Part shown: positions 55,382 to 63,841 of the stretch, in pieces
Position numbering within the stretch: the stretch's first letter is position 1
How the letters are laid out: each line of letters begins with the position of its first letter
Assembly (NCBI RefSeq): GCF_005405485.1
Contig: NZ_BJED01000009.1
Span: 62,001-126,000 of the forward strand
DNA length: 64,000 nt
DNA from: Enterococcus hulanensis
GTDB lineage: Bacteria; Bacillota; Bacilli; Lactobacillales; Enterococcaceae
Direction of reading: 5' to 3'
Program-made: the position numbers and the translations under genes
The notes under the pieces: model-generated
What the model was told of the DNA's origin: nothing
What the model saw: the letters and a program-made list of their open reading frames with translations, nothing else
Database searches by the model: none

Positions 55382-55410
55382 AAAATCCGCTGATTTTCTC
55401 AGCGGATTTT
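55382..55410 (+). terminator. Terminator after the pentapeptide XRE gene
   Basis: Perfect arms AAAATCCGCTGA and TCAGCGGATTTT with a five-base loop and T-run on the plus strand. Confidence 0.9.
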
Positions 55411-55441
55411 TTAATTTATTTGTTATATAAAAAAACAAAAA

Positions 55442-55468
55442 AAGTGAGCTGCTTTCTGCAACTCACTT
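55442..55468 (-). terminator. Terminator after the tRNA pair
   Basis: Arms AAGTGAG and CTCACTT with a 13-base loop and T7 on the minus strand, just after tRNA-Gln. Confidence 0.8.
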
Positions 55469-55473
55469 AACAA

Positions 55474-55545
55474 CTGGGGTAGCTGGATTCGAACCAACGC
55501 ATGAGGGAGTCAAAGTCCCTTGCCTTACCGCTTGGCTATACCCCA
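55474..55545 (-). tRNA. tRNA-Gln (UUG)
   Basis: Cloverleaf read on the minus strand: acceptor TGGGGTA/TACCCCA, anticodon loop CTTTGAC with anticodon TTG, T-loop TTCGAAT, discriminator G. The 3' CCA is not encoded (TTG follows). Co-transcribed with the tRNA-Tyr just upstream. Confidence 0.95.
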
Positions 55546-55546
55546 A

Positions 55547-55630
55547 TGGTGGAGGAGAGTGGATTCGAACCACTGAACCCTAAGGAACGGATTTACAGTC
55601 CGTCGCGTTTAGCCACTTCGCTACTCCTCC
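55547..55630 (-). tRNA. tRNA-Tyr (GUA)
   Basis: Minus-strand class II tRNA with a long variable arm: acceptor GGAGGAG/CTCCTCC, anticodon loop CTGTAAA with anticodon GTA, T-loop TTCGAAT, discriminator A and encoded CCA (55549-55547). It lies one base upstream of tRNA-Gln. Confidence 0.96.
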
Positions 55631-55712
55631 AATTAGGTTTTTTTATTATTTAAAAACCCGACTCAGTTATAATACCTAATCTTCAAAAAAAATGCAAGTA
55701 CTTTTTCAAAAA

Positions 55713-55943
55713 TTATTCATGTAAATTCCAGTTACGAATCAGCGCTTCAATTCCATCGTCTAAAGACTTGAAACTACCTAGTACATGGCCATCATTATAG
55801 GCTTGAAAATTTTTATTTTCGGGAATGATTTCGCCAATGATTTTTTTGCCGATCACTAATTGGGTAACTGTTTGCTTTTCCCCATTAATTTCGCGTTCTT
55901 CTTCTGTAACCTGAACTTGGATATCTTTGTTCTTTTTAGACAT
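55713..55943 (-). CDS. DUF2969 family protein
   Basis: 76 residues matching DUF2969, a lactic-acid-bacterial family of unknown function. It starts SKKNKDIQVQVTEEEREING, then has the central GKKIIGEIIPENKNFQAY and ends DDGIEALIRNWNLHE. Mixed beta strand and one helix, no membrane segment. It lies between the tRNA pair and the liv operon on the same strand. GGAGGG precedes the ATG. Confidence 0.88.
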   Translation of the reverse strand: MSKKNKDIQVQVTEEEREINGEKQTVTQLVIGKKIIGEIIPENKNFQAYNDGHVLGSFKSLDDGIEALIRNWNLHE

Positions 55944-55986
55944 ACATTTCCCTCCGTCCTGAACATTTTATCATACAACAAAAGAA

Positions 55987-56014
55987 AAGGACAACTGATC
56001 ACTCAGTCATCCTT
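55987..56014 (-). terminator. Terminator after the liv operon
   Basis: Stem AAGGACAACTGA against TCAGTCATCCTT (two mismatches) with TTTTCTTT on the minus strand, immediately after the CBS-ACT gene. Confidence 0.75.
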
Positions 56015-56018
56015 AGTC

Positions 56019-56663
56019 TTAAGGCTCTGTAATTGCTGCGCGTAAAACTTCGTAGCCGTTATCGGTCAACAATTGCTTGATTTCTTCAGTTTCCTTGCTG
56101 GCTAACTGAATCTCTACGATCGTCGCATTTGTTTGATGATCTACGATAACCGTTAAGATGCTAAAATCATGATCTGCTAAAATTTTGGCTACTCTAGCCA
56201 GCACCCCTTTTTTATCTTCTAAGATCTTCAATTGAACGCGCGTGCCGCCTTCATAATAGCCTGTCAGCTTTAAGAAGGCATCGAAAATATCATTATTAGT
56301 GATGATGCCTACTAATTTCTCTTCATCTAATACAGGCAGCACATTGATTTTGTTTTGCCGCATTAAATAAATACCATCTTCTAATTCCTTATCAGGAGCA
56401 ATCGTTTTAACATCTTTAATCATCACGTCTGATACGACCGTCTTGTTCAATAAATAATTTACTTCATGAACACTCAAGCTGGTTGCTTTTGAAGGCAATG
56501 CTTCTTGAATCGTTCCTTCGGTAATCAATCCGACCAATTTTTCATTATCAATAACTGGCAAGCGATGGATATCATATTTTTTCATCAAATCAACGGCATC
56601 AAATATTTTGGTATTTGGTGCAACCGTCACTAAATTTTCTGTCATAAAATCTTTTACACTCAT
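56019..56663 (-). CDS. CBS and ACT domain protein
   Basis: 214 residues. Two CBS domains (about residues 1-60 and 75-130; MTENLVTVAPNTKIFDAVDL and MIKDVKTIAPDKELEDGIYL) are followed by a C-terminal ACT domain (RVQLKILEDKKGVLARVAKI). CBS pairs bind adenosine nucleotides and ACT domains bind amino acids. Its place three bases after livF, as the last gene of a branched-chain amino-acid importer operon, suggests a sensor of energy or amino-acid state. AcuB-type names exist for similar proteins but would mislead here. Confidence 0.9.
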   Translation of the reverse strand: MSVKDFMTENLVTVAPNTKIFDAVDLMKKYDIHRLPVIDNEKLVGLITEGTIQEALPSKATSLSVHEVNYLLNKTVVSDVMIKDVKTIAPDKELEDGIYLMRQNKINVLPVLDEEKLVGIITNNDIFDAFLKLTGYYEGGTRVQLKILEDKKGVLARVAKILADHDFSILTVIVDHQTNATIVEIQLASKETEEIKQLLTDNGYEVLRAAITEP

Positions 56664-56666
56664 GTT

Positions 56667-57368
56667 TTACCCTCCTAGATAAGCTTTCTTCACTTCTTCA
56701 CTCTCTAGCAATTCTTGACCAGTCCCTGACAAGACCACCTTACCTGTTTCCAACACGTAGCCGCGGTCAGCGATCGATAAAGCCATCTTCGCATTTTGTT
56801 CGATCAATAAAACGGTTGTTCCTTGTTTTTGAATCTCTTGAATGATGTTGAAAATTTCTTGAATGAAAATCGGTGCTAACCCCATTGATGGCTCATCTAA
56901 CAGTAATAGGCGCGGTTTAGACATTAATGCCCGCCCCATTGCCAACATCTGTTGCTCTCCACCGGATAATGTTGATGCGTCCTGATTCAAGCGTTCTTTC
57001 AAGATTGGGAATTTTTCATAAATATGCTCATAGTCCTCTTGTATATCACTATCTTTGCGTAAATAAGCACCCATCTCTAAGTTTTCCAAAACCGTTAGAC
57101 CAGGAAAAACGTGCCGTCCTTCTGGAACTTGAGAAATTCCTTGAGCCACAATTCTTCTCGGTGCTTTCTTTTGGATCGGCGAGCCTTCAAAAGTGATCGT
57201 CCCTTTAGACGGTTGATTTAACCCGGAGATCGTCCGGAGAATCGTCGTTTTTCCTGCGCCATTCGCCCCGATCAATGAAACGATCTCACCTTGATTTACT
57301 TCAAAGCTGACATCCCGCACGGCTTGGATCATGCCGTAATGAACCGAAAGATTTTCAATTTTCAGCAT
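56667..57368 (-). CDS. livF: Branched-chain amino acid ABC transporter ATPase LivF
   Basis: 233-residue ATPase. Walker A LIGANGAGKTTILRTI is near residue 33. The LivF-typical ISQVPEGRHVFPGLTVLENL is near residue 79, signature LSGGEQQMLAMGRALM near residue 134, and Walker B LLLLDEPSMGLAP near residue 154. Its ATG overlaps the livG stop codon (TAATG). Fourth cytoplasmic or membrane component of livHMGF. Confidence 0.95.
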   Translation of the reverse strand: MLKIENLSVHYGMIQAVRDVSFEVNQGEIVSLIGANGAGKTTILRTISGLNQPSKGTITFEGSPIQKKAPRRIVAQGISQVPEGRHVFPGLTVLENLEMGAYLRKDSDIQEDYEHIYEKFPILKERLNQDASTLSGGEQQMLAMGRALMSKPRLLLLDEPSMGLAPIFIQEIFNIIQEIQKQGTTVLLIEQNAKMALSIADRGYVLETGKVVLSGTGQELLESEEVKKAYLGG

Positions 57369-58144
57369 TATAGCTCACCTCCGAGATAGGCTTTGATAAC
57401 TTCTGGATTATTCTTGATTTCTTCTGGAACACCTTCTGCTAAAATGCGGCCATACTCCAAAACATAGATTCGTTCACACACATCCATGACTAAACTCATA
57501 TCATGTTCAATCAACAGAATCGTGATTTGGAATTCTTCTTGGATTTTTCGAATCAACAAAGTCAAAGCCGCCGTTTCCTGCGGATTCATCCCTGCAGCTG
57601 GCTCATCCAAGAAAAGAATCTTAGGCTTGGTTGCCAACGCTCGAACAATTTCTAACCGTCGTTGTTCACCATATGGCAGGTTACGCGCTAGATTTTCTGC
57701 TTTATCCTGCAAATCAAAAATGGTTAATAATTTCAGTGCTTCTTCTTTTAATTTTTCTTCTTTATCGTAAAAGGCCGGTAAACGCAGCACACTTGAGAAA
57801 AAGCCTTCTTTGTTTTTACTATTCATGGCAATCAGTACATTATCCAAAACAGTTAAATCTTTAAATAGACGAATATTTTGGAAGGTTCGACTCAAGCCAA
57901 GGTCAGCGATGGCGTATGGTTTTTGACCATTTAAACGATGCGTTTTACCATCTGCTTCCAGTAAAACATCACCCTCACTCGGTTCATAAACACCCGTAAT
58001 CAGATTAAACAGAGTCGTTTTCCCTGCACCATTCGGTCCGATCAAACCAACTAATTGATTTTCTTCTAATGCGATGTTGACATTGGAGACCGCCGCCAAA
58101 CCGCCAAAGTTTTTCGTTAAATCTTTAATTTCCAACAGAGGCAT
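57368..58144 (-). CDS. livG: Branched-chain amino acid ABC transporter ATPase LivG
   Basis: 258-residue ATPase partner of LivF. Walker A LIGPNGAGKTTLFNLI is near residue 34, the LivG-typical GLSRTFQNIRLFKDLTVLDN near residue 83, signature LPYGEQRRLEIVRALA, and Walker B ILFLDEPAAGMNPQET. I chose ATG at 58144, which has AAAGGAGATGA upstream; the ATG at 58153 is inside that site. It overlaps livM by 20 bases. Confidence 0.95.
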   Translation of the reverse strand: MPLLEIKDLTKNFGGLAAVSNVNIALEENQLVGLIGPNGAGKTTLFNLITGVYEPSEGDVLLEADGKTHRLNGQKPYAIADLGLSRTFQNIRLFKDLTVLDNVLIAMNSKNKEGFFSSVLRLPAFYDKEEKLKEEALKLLTIFDLQDKAENLARNLPYGEQRRLEIVRALATKPKILFLDEPAAGMNPQETAALTLLIRKIQEEFQITILLIEHDMSLVMDVCERIYVLEYGRILAEGVPEEIKNNPEVIKAYLGGEL

Positions 58145-59099
58145 TTTGGTCATCTCCTTTTTTAAACTTGTCTAAAATTTTCTTCGCCGACAATTCCTTC
58201 GTACCCAATAAGCCACCTGGCTTGAAGATCATCAAGATGATCAATGCCAATGCGTAAATGATCATTCGCAACGTTCCGAAGTCTTGCAAGTACATATTGA
58301 TGATTCCTAAAAGAATCGCTGCAATAAATGTTCCCGTCACACTGCCGATACCGCCTAACACAACTAAGATCAGAATATCAACAGATTTCGTGAATGCAAA
58401 ATCTTTCGGTGCAATCGACTGCAAATATCCTGCGTATAACGAACCAGCAATACTTGCTGTCATCGCGCCAAATGTAAAGGCCATTACCTTGTATTTAGTG
58501 GTATTGACCCCCATGGCTTCAGCTGCGATCTCATCTTCGCGGATCGCCATCGTTGCACGTCCAGCACCTGAACGAATGTAGTTAACAATAAATAGCGTTG
58601 TGATCGCCATAAAACCATAAACCATTTGCCAGTCAACAAAAGGCTCAATTCCAAATAGACCGGAAGGGCCGTTTGTAATCTCTTTAAAATTGATCAGTAA
58701 GATACGGATAATTTCGGCTACACCTAGTGTTGCGATTGCCAGATAATCCCCGCTTAAACGCAAAGTCGGAATTCCAACGGCCACAGCAACGATTCCGGCT
58801 AAAATAACGCCGACTGCCATACCTAAGAAAAATCCGCCAAAGGTTGGCATACTCATTGAAATCAACGCCGCTGCATAAGCTCCGATCGCCATGAAACCCG
58901 CGTGACCCAAAGAAAACTGACCAGAAAAACCAATGATCAAGTTTAGCCCAACTGCTAAAATCACGTTAATACCGATTTGAACTAAAATATTATCTAAGAA
59001 CAAGTTGACCATTCCAGCAGAGTAGGCTACGTATAAAACTACATAACCAATTACGATCAAAGCTAGCCAAATCAAATTGTATTTCAAATTCTTTTTCAT
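58125..59099 (-). CDS. livM: Branched-chain amino acid ABC transporter permease LivM
   Basis: 324-residue membrane permease, eight to ten transmembrane segments. Family stretches FSGQFSLGHAGFMAIGAYAA near residue 58 and LRLSGDYLAIATLGVAEIIR near residue 115 are visible, plus the loop IREDEIAAEAMGVNTTKYKV. The ATG at 59099 has AGGTGG five bases upstream, so it is preferred to the GTG at 59108. It overlaps livG and follows livH within about ten bases. Confidence 0.94.
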   Translation of the reverse strand: MKKNLKYNLIWLALIVIGYVVLYVAYSAGMVNLFLDNILVQIGINVILAVGLNLIIGFSGQFSLGHAGFMAIGAYAAALISMSMPTFGGFFLGMAVGVILAGIVAVAVGIPTLRLSGDYLAIATLGVAEIIRILLINFKEITNGPSGLFGIEPFVDWQMVYGFMAITTLFIVNYIRSGAGRATMAIREDEIAAEAMGVNTTKYKVMAFTFGAMTASIAGSLYAGYLQSIAPKDFAFTKSVDILILVVLGGIGSVTGTFIAAILLGIINMYLQDFGTLRMIIYALALIILMIFKPGGLLGTKELSAKKILDKFKKGDDQNASVGN

Positions 59100-59108
59100 T
59101 TGATCCAC

Positions 59109-59987
59109 CTACACTTTCTCTTTTACATGCTTGCCAAGAATACCGGCCGGACGAATTAATAAAATCAAAATCAAGACAGCATATACTACAGCATCCTTAA
59201 AATCAGAAAAACCTAACGCCGTAGTCAATGTCTCAATCAAACCGATGACAAACCCGCCGATCGCAGCCCCGGGAATAATTCCGATTCCGCCCAATACCGC
59301 AGCGATGAACGATTTCAAACCAGGGATATACCCCATCATTGGATCAATCGAGTTATAATACAAACCGATCATCATTCCGCCAGCAGCAGCTAGTGCAGAA
59401 CCTAACGCAAAAGTAAAAGAAATCGTACGATTTACATCGATCCCCATCAATTGGGCAGCATCCGTATCAACACTTACCGCACGCATCGCTTTTCCCATTT
59501 TGGTTTTTTGAACGATCAAGTTTAGTGCGATCATCAAGAACAATGATAAGCCTAAAATCAGCAGCTGAATATTTGAAATACTTAAAAAGCCGATTTTGTA
59601 TACTTGCAGCTTAATCGCTTGTGGGAATGGTCGTGTGGTCGAACTGAAAAAGTAGATCATTGTATTTTGTAAAAGGTATGAAACACCGATCGCCGTGATT
59701 AACGCCGCGATTCGCGTTGAGTTTCTTAGTGGTCGATAAGCTAAAAATTCGATCACAACACCTAAAATGGCACTGCCCGCCATCGACAAAACTAATGCCG
59801 GAAAGAAGCCCATATTAAACTGGTTGATCAAAAAATAGCCTATGAATGAACCAATCATATAAATTTCGCCGTGAGCAAAGTTAATCAATTTAATAATTCC
59901 ATAAACCATGGTATAGCCCAACGCCATCAGCGCATAGACACTCCCAAGGAAAAGCCCATTGACGATTTGCTGAATAAATATTTCCAT
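59109..59987 (-). CDS. livH: Branched-chain amino acid ABC transporter permease LivH
   Basis: 292-residue membrane permease, partner of LivM. The N-terminal region YALMALGYTMVYGIIKLINF is characteristic, with the coupling loop MRAVSVDTDAAQLMGIDVNR near residue 182 and the late AAVLGGIGIIPGAAIGGFVI. I chose ATG at 59987; the longer frame to 60035 is unsupported by a ribosome site. It is separated from livJ by a strong hairpin (60051-60082) that probably lowers its expression relative to the binding protein. Confidence 0.93.
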   Translation of the reverse strand: MEIFIQQIVNGLFLGSVYALMALGYTMVYGIIKLINFAHGEIYMIGSFIGYFLINQFNMGFFPALVLSMAGSAILGVVIEFLAYRPLRNSTRIAALITAIGVSYLLQNTMIYFFSSTTRPFPQAIKLQVYKIGFLSISNIQLLILGLSLFLMIALNLIVQKTKMGKAMRAVSVDTDAAQLMGIDVNRTISFTFALGSALAAAGGMMIGLYYNSIDPMMGYIPGLKSFIAAVLGGIGIIPGAAIGGFVIGLIETLTTALGFSDFKDAVVYAVLILILLIRPAGILGKHVKEKV

Positions 59988-60050
59988 CTTTATCACATCA
60001 CTTTTCAAAAAAATAGAGTAGTCGATTAATAACAACTTTGATTCTTAAAA

Positions 60051-60082
60051 GGGAGTGTACCAACGTTCATTGGCACACTCCC
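60051..60082 (-). terminator. Partial terminator between livJ and livH
   Basis: Arms GGGAGTGTACCAA and TTGGCACACTCCC (one mismatch) with a six-base loop and TTTT on the minus strand. Within an operon it likely acts as a leaky terminator that gives more binding protein than permease. Confidence 0.8.
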
Positions 60083-60103
60083 TTGCCTGCTTTTTCCGAC
60101 TAA

Positions 60104-61267
60104 CTACGGATTAACGGTTTCAGCAGAAGTTTCTTTCCCATCAGTTAGACCAAGAACAACCGCTGATTTTACAGGATTGTGTTCCTTGTCCATTGAAATC
60201 TTACCAGTAACACCTTCAAAGTCCTTCAAGTTCGCAAGACCTTTATCAATTGCTTCTGGTGTTGCTTTTCCTTCATCCTCGATTGCTTGTTTAATCATAT
60301 AAACAGAATCGTAAGCTAACGCGTTGAATGAAGATGGCTGTTTGCTATATTTCTTCTCAAAAGCTTTTACAAAAGGTTCAACTTTATCTGTTGCTGGAGC
60401 TTTTGTTGAGAAGTGCCCTGTATAGTAAACATTTTTAACATTGCTTGCGCCTGCTGTTTCAACTAATTTTTCATCACCAAAGCCGTCAGCACCAATAATT
60501 GGCTGTTCAATACCCATTTCACGTGCTTGCTTGATAATCAAGCCAGCTTCTGTGTAGTACCCTGGAATATAGATGACATTGAAATCTTTATCTTTGATTT
60601 TCGTTAACATCGCTTGGAAATCTTTGTCGCCTGCAGTAAAGTTTTCCTCTGCGACGATTTTTCCTTTGTACGTATCCTTAAATGCTTTCTTCAAGCCGTT
60701 CGCGTAATCGCTTGAGTTATCGCCCAAAATTACTGCTTTATCGGCTTTTAAGTTATCATCCGCATATTTTGCTAGGACAATCCCTTGGAAGCTGTCTTGG
60801 AAACAAGAACGATAAATATAATCTTGAACTTTTCCTTTTTGAACAGTAATCGCATCATCAGTTCCTGATGGTGTTACTGCCGGAACCTTAGATTTAGATA
60901 GATTCGGTAACGTCGCCTTTGTCGCACCAGACGTAGCTGGTCCCACGATCGCAACAACTCCATCTTTTGTTGTTAAGTTTGCAGCCACAGATGCAGCTTC
61001 ATTATTATCTGATTTGTTGTCTTTTGAAATGTACTCAATTTTCTTTCCGTCAATCCCGCCATCTTTATTGATTTCTTCAACAGCTAATTTGACACCTTCA
61101 TTTTCTGCTTCACCGTATGCAGCTACCGCACCAGATAATTCAAAGTTTCCGCCGATTTTGATCGTCTTCGCATCTTCCCCGCCGCTGCTATCGTTAGCTT
61201 TAGGCGAACCGCATGCGCCAAATAAAAACAACCCTGCTGCTAGAGCAGCTACTGTTCTTTTCTTCAT
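60104..61267 (-). CDS. livJ: Branched-chain amino acid ABC transporter substrate-binding lipoprotein
   Basis: 387-residue surface lipoprotein with signal peptide and lipobox LFGAC (Cys near residue 19). The periplasmic-binding fold starts IKIGGNFELSGAVAAYGEAE, and the family stretch VAIVGPATSGATKATLPNLS is near residue 105. It delivers Leu, Ile or Val (or a similar ligand) to LivHM. It is the first gene of livJHMGF plus CBS-ACT. A CodY box overlaps its promoter, so repression in rich medium is expected. Confidence 0.94.
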   Translation of the reverse strand: MKKRTVAALAAGLFLFGACGSPKANDSSGGEDAKTIKIGGNFELSGAVAAYGEAENEGVKLAVEEINKDGGIDGKKIEYISKDNKSDNNEAASVAANLTTKDGVVAIVGPATSGATKATLPNLSKSKVPAVTPSGTDDAITVQKGKVQDYIYRSCFQDSFQGIVLAKYADDNLKADKAVILGDNSSDYANGLKKAFKDTYKGKIVAEENFTAGDKDFQAMLTKIKDKDFNVIYIPGYYTEAGLIIKQAREMGIEQPIIGADGFGDEKLVETAGASNVKNVYYTGHFSTKAPATDKVEPFVKAFEKKYSKQPSSFNALAYDSVYMIKQAIEDEGKATPEAIDKGLANLKDFEGVTGKISMDKEHNPVKSAVVLGLTDGKETSAETVNP

Positions 61268-61314
61268 CCTGTTTCCCCCTAATAAAATAATGATAATTCG
61301 TTAAGATAATAAAG

Positions 61315-61361
61315 AATATATAGGAAAAAACTCTCACTGTCAATTAAATTTTCTGAATATT
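61315..61361 (-). promoter_or_regulatory. livJ promoter with CodY box
   Basis: Minus-strand -35 TTGACA (61338-61343, perfect), 17-base spacer, -10 TATATT (61315-61320). The CodY motif AATTTTCTGAATATT (61347-61361, plus reading) matches 14 of 15 consensus positions and ends three bases from the -35, so CodY should block or modulate transcription when branched-chain amino acids and GTP are high. Confidence 0.8.
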
Positions 61362-61434
61362 TTAATAATTCGGCAATACTCAAACAATTTATAGCGCTTA
61401 CAATAGCTTCTAGCCCTTATCAAATAACATAAAA

Positions 61435-61469
61435 AAATCTCTCTGACTGATAAAAAGTCAAAGAGATTT
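61435..61469 (-). terminator. Terminator in the livJ-yidD gap
   Basis: Arms AAATCTCTCTGACT and AGTCAAAGAGATTT (two mismatches) with T7 on the minus strand. It lies 300 bases after yidD and just upstream of the livJ promoter. Confidence 0.75.
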
Positions 61470-61764
61470 ATATAAAATAACTTAGTTTCTAAATTATTGT
61501 CCCTGCACAATCATTTACTCTGAATACACGATAACAAAGCCTTATTGGAAGTTTTGCTTGCTTCAAATTCGATTTGCTTATGCCGCTATTTAAAATCCGA
61601 TTGGTTCTATATCGTTCTTACAATAACTTCTTTAGTATTCTGAGCAAAACAAAGTAAACGGAATTTTTGAAAGTCAAATACACCAAAAATTTTCCAATCG
61701 ATAAAGATTTAAAATTTTCCCTTTGGACGTAATTAGCAATAATGAGTGGGACATTTTGAGTCTG

Positions 61765-62061
61765 CTAGTTCTTTTTCAATTCTTGATAATTTGGTTCTTC
61801 TTTATCAATTACATTCTTCCGTAATGAAAATTCTATTGGTACATAATCTAAACCCGGTTTCGCAAATGGATGACAACGTAAAATCCGTGATATCCCCATC
61901 AAAAATCCTTTGAAACCTCCATGAACCTGTACCGCCTTAATCATATAGCTTGAACACGAGGGATAATACCGACAAGAAGGCTGTGTTAACGGCGAAATGA
62001 ACCGTTGATACCCTCGTACTAAAAAAATAATCCCTTTTCCAATGAAACTCAATTCTTTCAC
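61765..62061 (-). CDS. yidD: Membrane protein insertion efficiency factor YidD
   Basis: 98-residue protein of the YidD family, which assists YidC-dependent membrane insertion. The core is [20 protein letters not shown], then [20 protein letters not shown] and the PGLDYVP motif, with the three conserved cysteines. The N terminus has an amphipathic or hydrophobic helix. The start is uncertain: GTG at 62061, or TTG at 62052, which has GAGGTG six bases upstream. It is a single gene between epuA and livJ. Confidence 0.93.
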   Translation of the reverse strand: MKELSFIGKGIIFLVRGYQRFISPLTQPSCRYYPSCSSYMIKAVQVHGGFKGFLMGISRILRCHPFAKPGLDYVPIEFSLRKNVIDKEEPNYQELKKN

Positions 62062-62253
62062 CTCGAACGTTCCTATGTAAACTATTTTTAAAACTATCTA
62101 AGATTCCACCACAATTACGATTATACTAACCCTCTTAATTGATAGTTCTAATTTCTGCTATTTTAGACCATTTTTAATAATCTGCAAAACAAAACAATCA
62201 TTCCCACAATAAATACAGCTGCATTCACCACAGCTAATATTTTAAGAAACTGC

Positions 62254-62291
62254 AAAAAAAGAGATTACACCAAAAATGGAGCAATCCCTTT
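62254..62291 (-). terminator. Terminator after epuA
   Basis: Stem AGAGATTACACC against GGAGCAATCCCT (mismatches) with T7 on the minus strand, after the murA-epuA pair. Confidence 0.7.
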
Positions 62292-62310
62292 ATTAATAAT
62301 CAACGCACTA

Positions 62311-62487
62311 TTAATGAACAAAATCTAAAATGTGACGCCAAACATCTGGCAACAGCACTTTAAATGGATTTCCGCCACCCATTGCACCATATCCAATCAT
62401 ACTGCCGATGATGAATAATAAAACACCTGCAAGTAAAATCGCTACGATTCGAATCAAGCTGCGTAAGATATGTTCGCCTGAACTCAT
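62311..62487 (-). CDS. epuA: EpuA-like small membrane protein
   Basis: 58-residue protein often mis-named 'DNA-directed RNA polymerase subunit beta' (Pfam PF11772, EpuA). A short basic N terminus (SSGEHILRSLIRI) is followed by one transmembrane helix (about residues 12-33) and a conserved glycine-containing stretch IGYGAMGGGNPFKVLLPDVW. AAGGAG precedes the ATG. It is 11 bases downstream of murA, the usual arrangement in lactic acid bacteria. The molecular function is not established. Confidence 0.85.
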   Translation of the reverse strand: MSSGEHILRSLIRIVAILLAGVLLFIIGSMIGYGAMGGGNPFKVLLPDVWRHILDFVH

Positions 62488-62498
62488 ATATCCACTCC

Positions 62499-63797
62499 TT
62501 ATGCCATGACAGTTGCTAGGTCATTTGCTTTGCTTTCATTATCTACACGTTCCACGTCTGCACCTAAGCGTTGCAATTTTGTATGGAATTGATAATAGCC
62601 GCGGTCTAAATATTTCAAATTACGCACACGTGTAATACCATTTGCCCGCAAGCCAGCTAAAACTAAAGCGGCAGCGGCACGCAAATCTGTGGCATAAACT
62701 TCTGCACCTTGTAAATCTGTCGCACCCTTAATTAATGCAACATTGTTGTCAATTTTGACTTGTGCATTCATTCTGCGCATTTCTTCTAAATGTTGGAAAC
62801 GATTTTCAAAAACAGTTTCTGTTGTTGTACTGACACCATCCGCAACTAATTGAATCGCCGTCATTTGTGCCTGCATATCTGTTGGGAAGCCTGGATGCGG
62901 CATTGTTTTGATATCAGTCGCTTTCAACGTTTTAGGACCGATTACACGCAGGCCATCGTTTTCTTCACTAATCTTAACGCCCATTTCGATCAATTTAGAG
63001 ATTAATGGACGATTATGTTCTGGGATCGCACCATCAATCAAAACATTTCCCTCTGTCATCGCAGCAGCAACCATAAATGTACCCGCTTCGATACGGTCTT
63101 GAACGATTGGATGTGATACGGCATGAAGATGATCAACGCCTTCAATTCGCATTGTTTCTGTACCAGCACCATGAATGCTGGCACCCATTTTATTCAAGAA
63201 GTTTGCTAAATCAACGATTTCAGGTTCACGAGCAACGTTTTCGATTACCGTTGTTCCTTTGGCTTTTACAGCCGCCATCATGATATTTTGAGTCGCGCCA
63301 ACACTTGGGAAGTCTAAATAAATAGTATCTCCAACCAATTCATCAGCAATTGCCTCGATATACCCATTTTTTTGGATAATCTTCGCACCTAATGCTTGAA
63401 ATCCTTTTAAATGCAAGTCAATTGGGCGTTTGCCGATCGCACATCCTCCCGGCATCGCAACTTTGGCATGACCGTTACGAGCCAATAGAGGTCCCATTAC
63501 AACAATAGATGCACGCATTTTACTTACATATTCATAAGGAGCTTCCACGAGTAACTGACGTGTAGCATCCACGGTAATTTCTTTCGTTTCTTCATTAAAC
63601 TCAACGTCTGTATTCAAATAACGAATCACTTGATTCATGGTAAAGACATCAGATAAAATCGGAACATTACTTAAAGTTGATGTTCCTTCTTCCGCCAATA
63701 AAGTCGCAGCTAAAATTGGCAGCACAGCATTTTTGGCTCCTTCGATATGTACTGTTCCTCTTAATTGTTTACCACCACGAACGATGATCTCTTCCAT
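62499..63797 (-). CDS. murA: UDP-N-acetylglucosamine 1-carboxyvinyltransferase
   Basis: First committed enzyme of peptidoglycan synthesis. It adds enolpyruvate to UDP-GlcNAc and is the target of fosfomycin. At 432 residues it is two inside-out alpha/beta domains. The catalytic Cys119 is in [18 protein letters not shown], so fosfomycin sensitivity of the active site is expected. The N-terminal [20 protein letters not shown] and the late [18 protein letters not shown] are visible. GGAGGG precedes the ATG. It lies between a DUF1146 gene and epuA, consistent with the MurAA (MurA1) paralogue. Confidence 0.95.
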   Translation of the reverse strand: MEEIIVRGGKQLRGTVHIEGAKNAVLPILAATLLAEEGTSTLSNVPILSDVFTMNQVIRYLNTDVEFNEETKEITVDATRQLLVEAPYEYVSKMRASIVVMGPLLARNGHAKVAMPGGCAIGKRPIDLHLKGFQALGAKIIQKNGYIEAIADELVGDTIYLDFPSVGATQNIMMAAVKAKGTTVIENVAREPEIVDLANFLNKMGASIHGAGTETMRIEGVDHLHAVSHPIVQDRIEAGTFMVAAAMTEGNVLIDGAIPEHNRPLISKLIEMGVKISEENDGLRVIGPKTLKATDIKTMPHPGFPTDMQAQMTAIQLVADGVSTTTETVFENRFQHLEEMRRMNAQVKIDNNVALIKGATDLQGAEVYATDLRAAAALVLAGLRANGITRVRNLKYLDRGYYQFHTKLQRLGADVERVDNESKANDLATVMA

Positions 63798-63841
63798 TGT
63801 ATTCCCTCCAAAAAAGCTATCGATTTCCGCATATATGTACC

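Larger units (their letters stand above)
61268..61764. other. Gene-free gap between livJ and yidD
   Basis: The left part holds the livJ promoter and CodY box (61315-61361). The middle has a terminator (61435-61469). The right part (61470-61764) has no ORF I can support and no recognised RNA, but it ends in that terminator. Confidence 0.6.
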
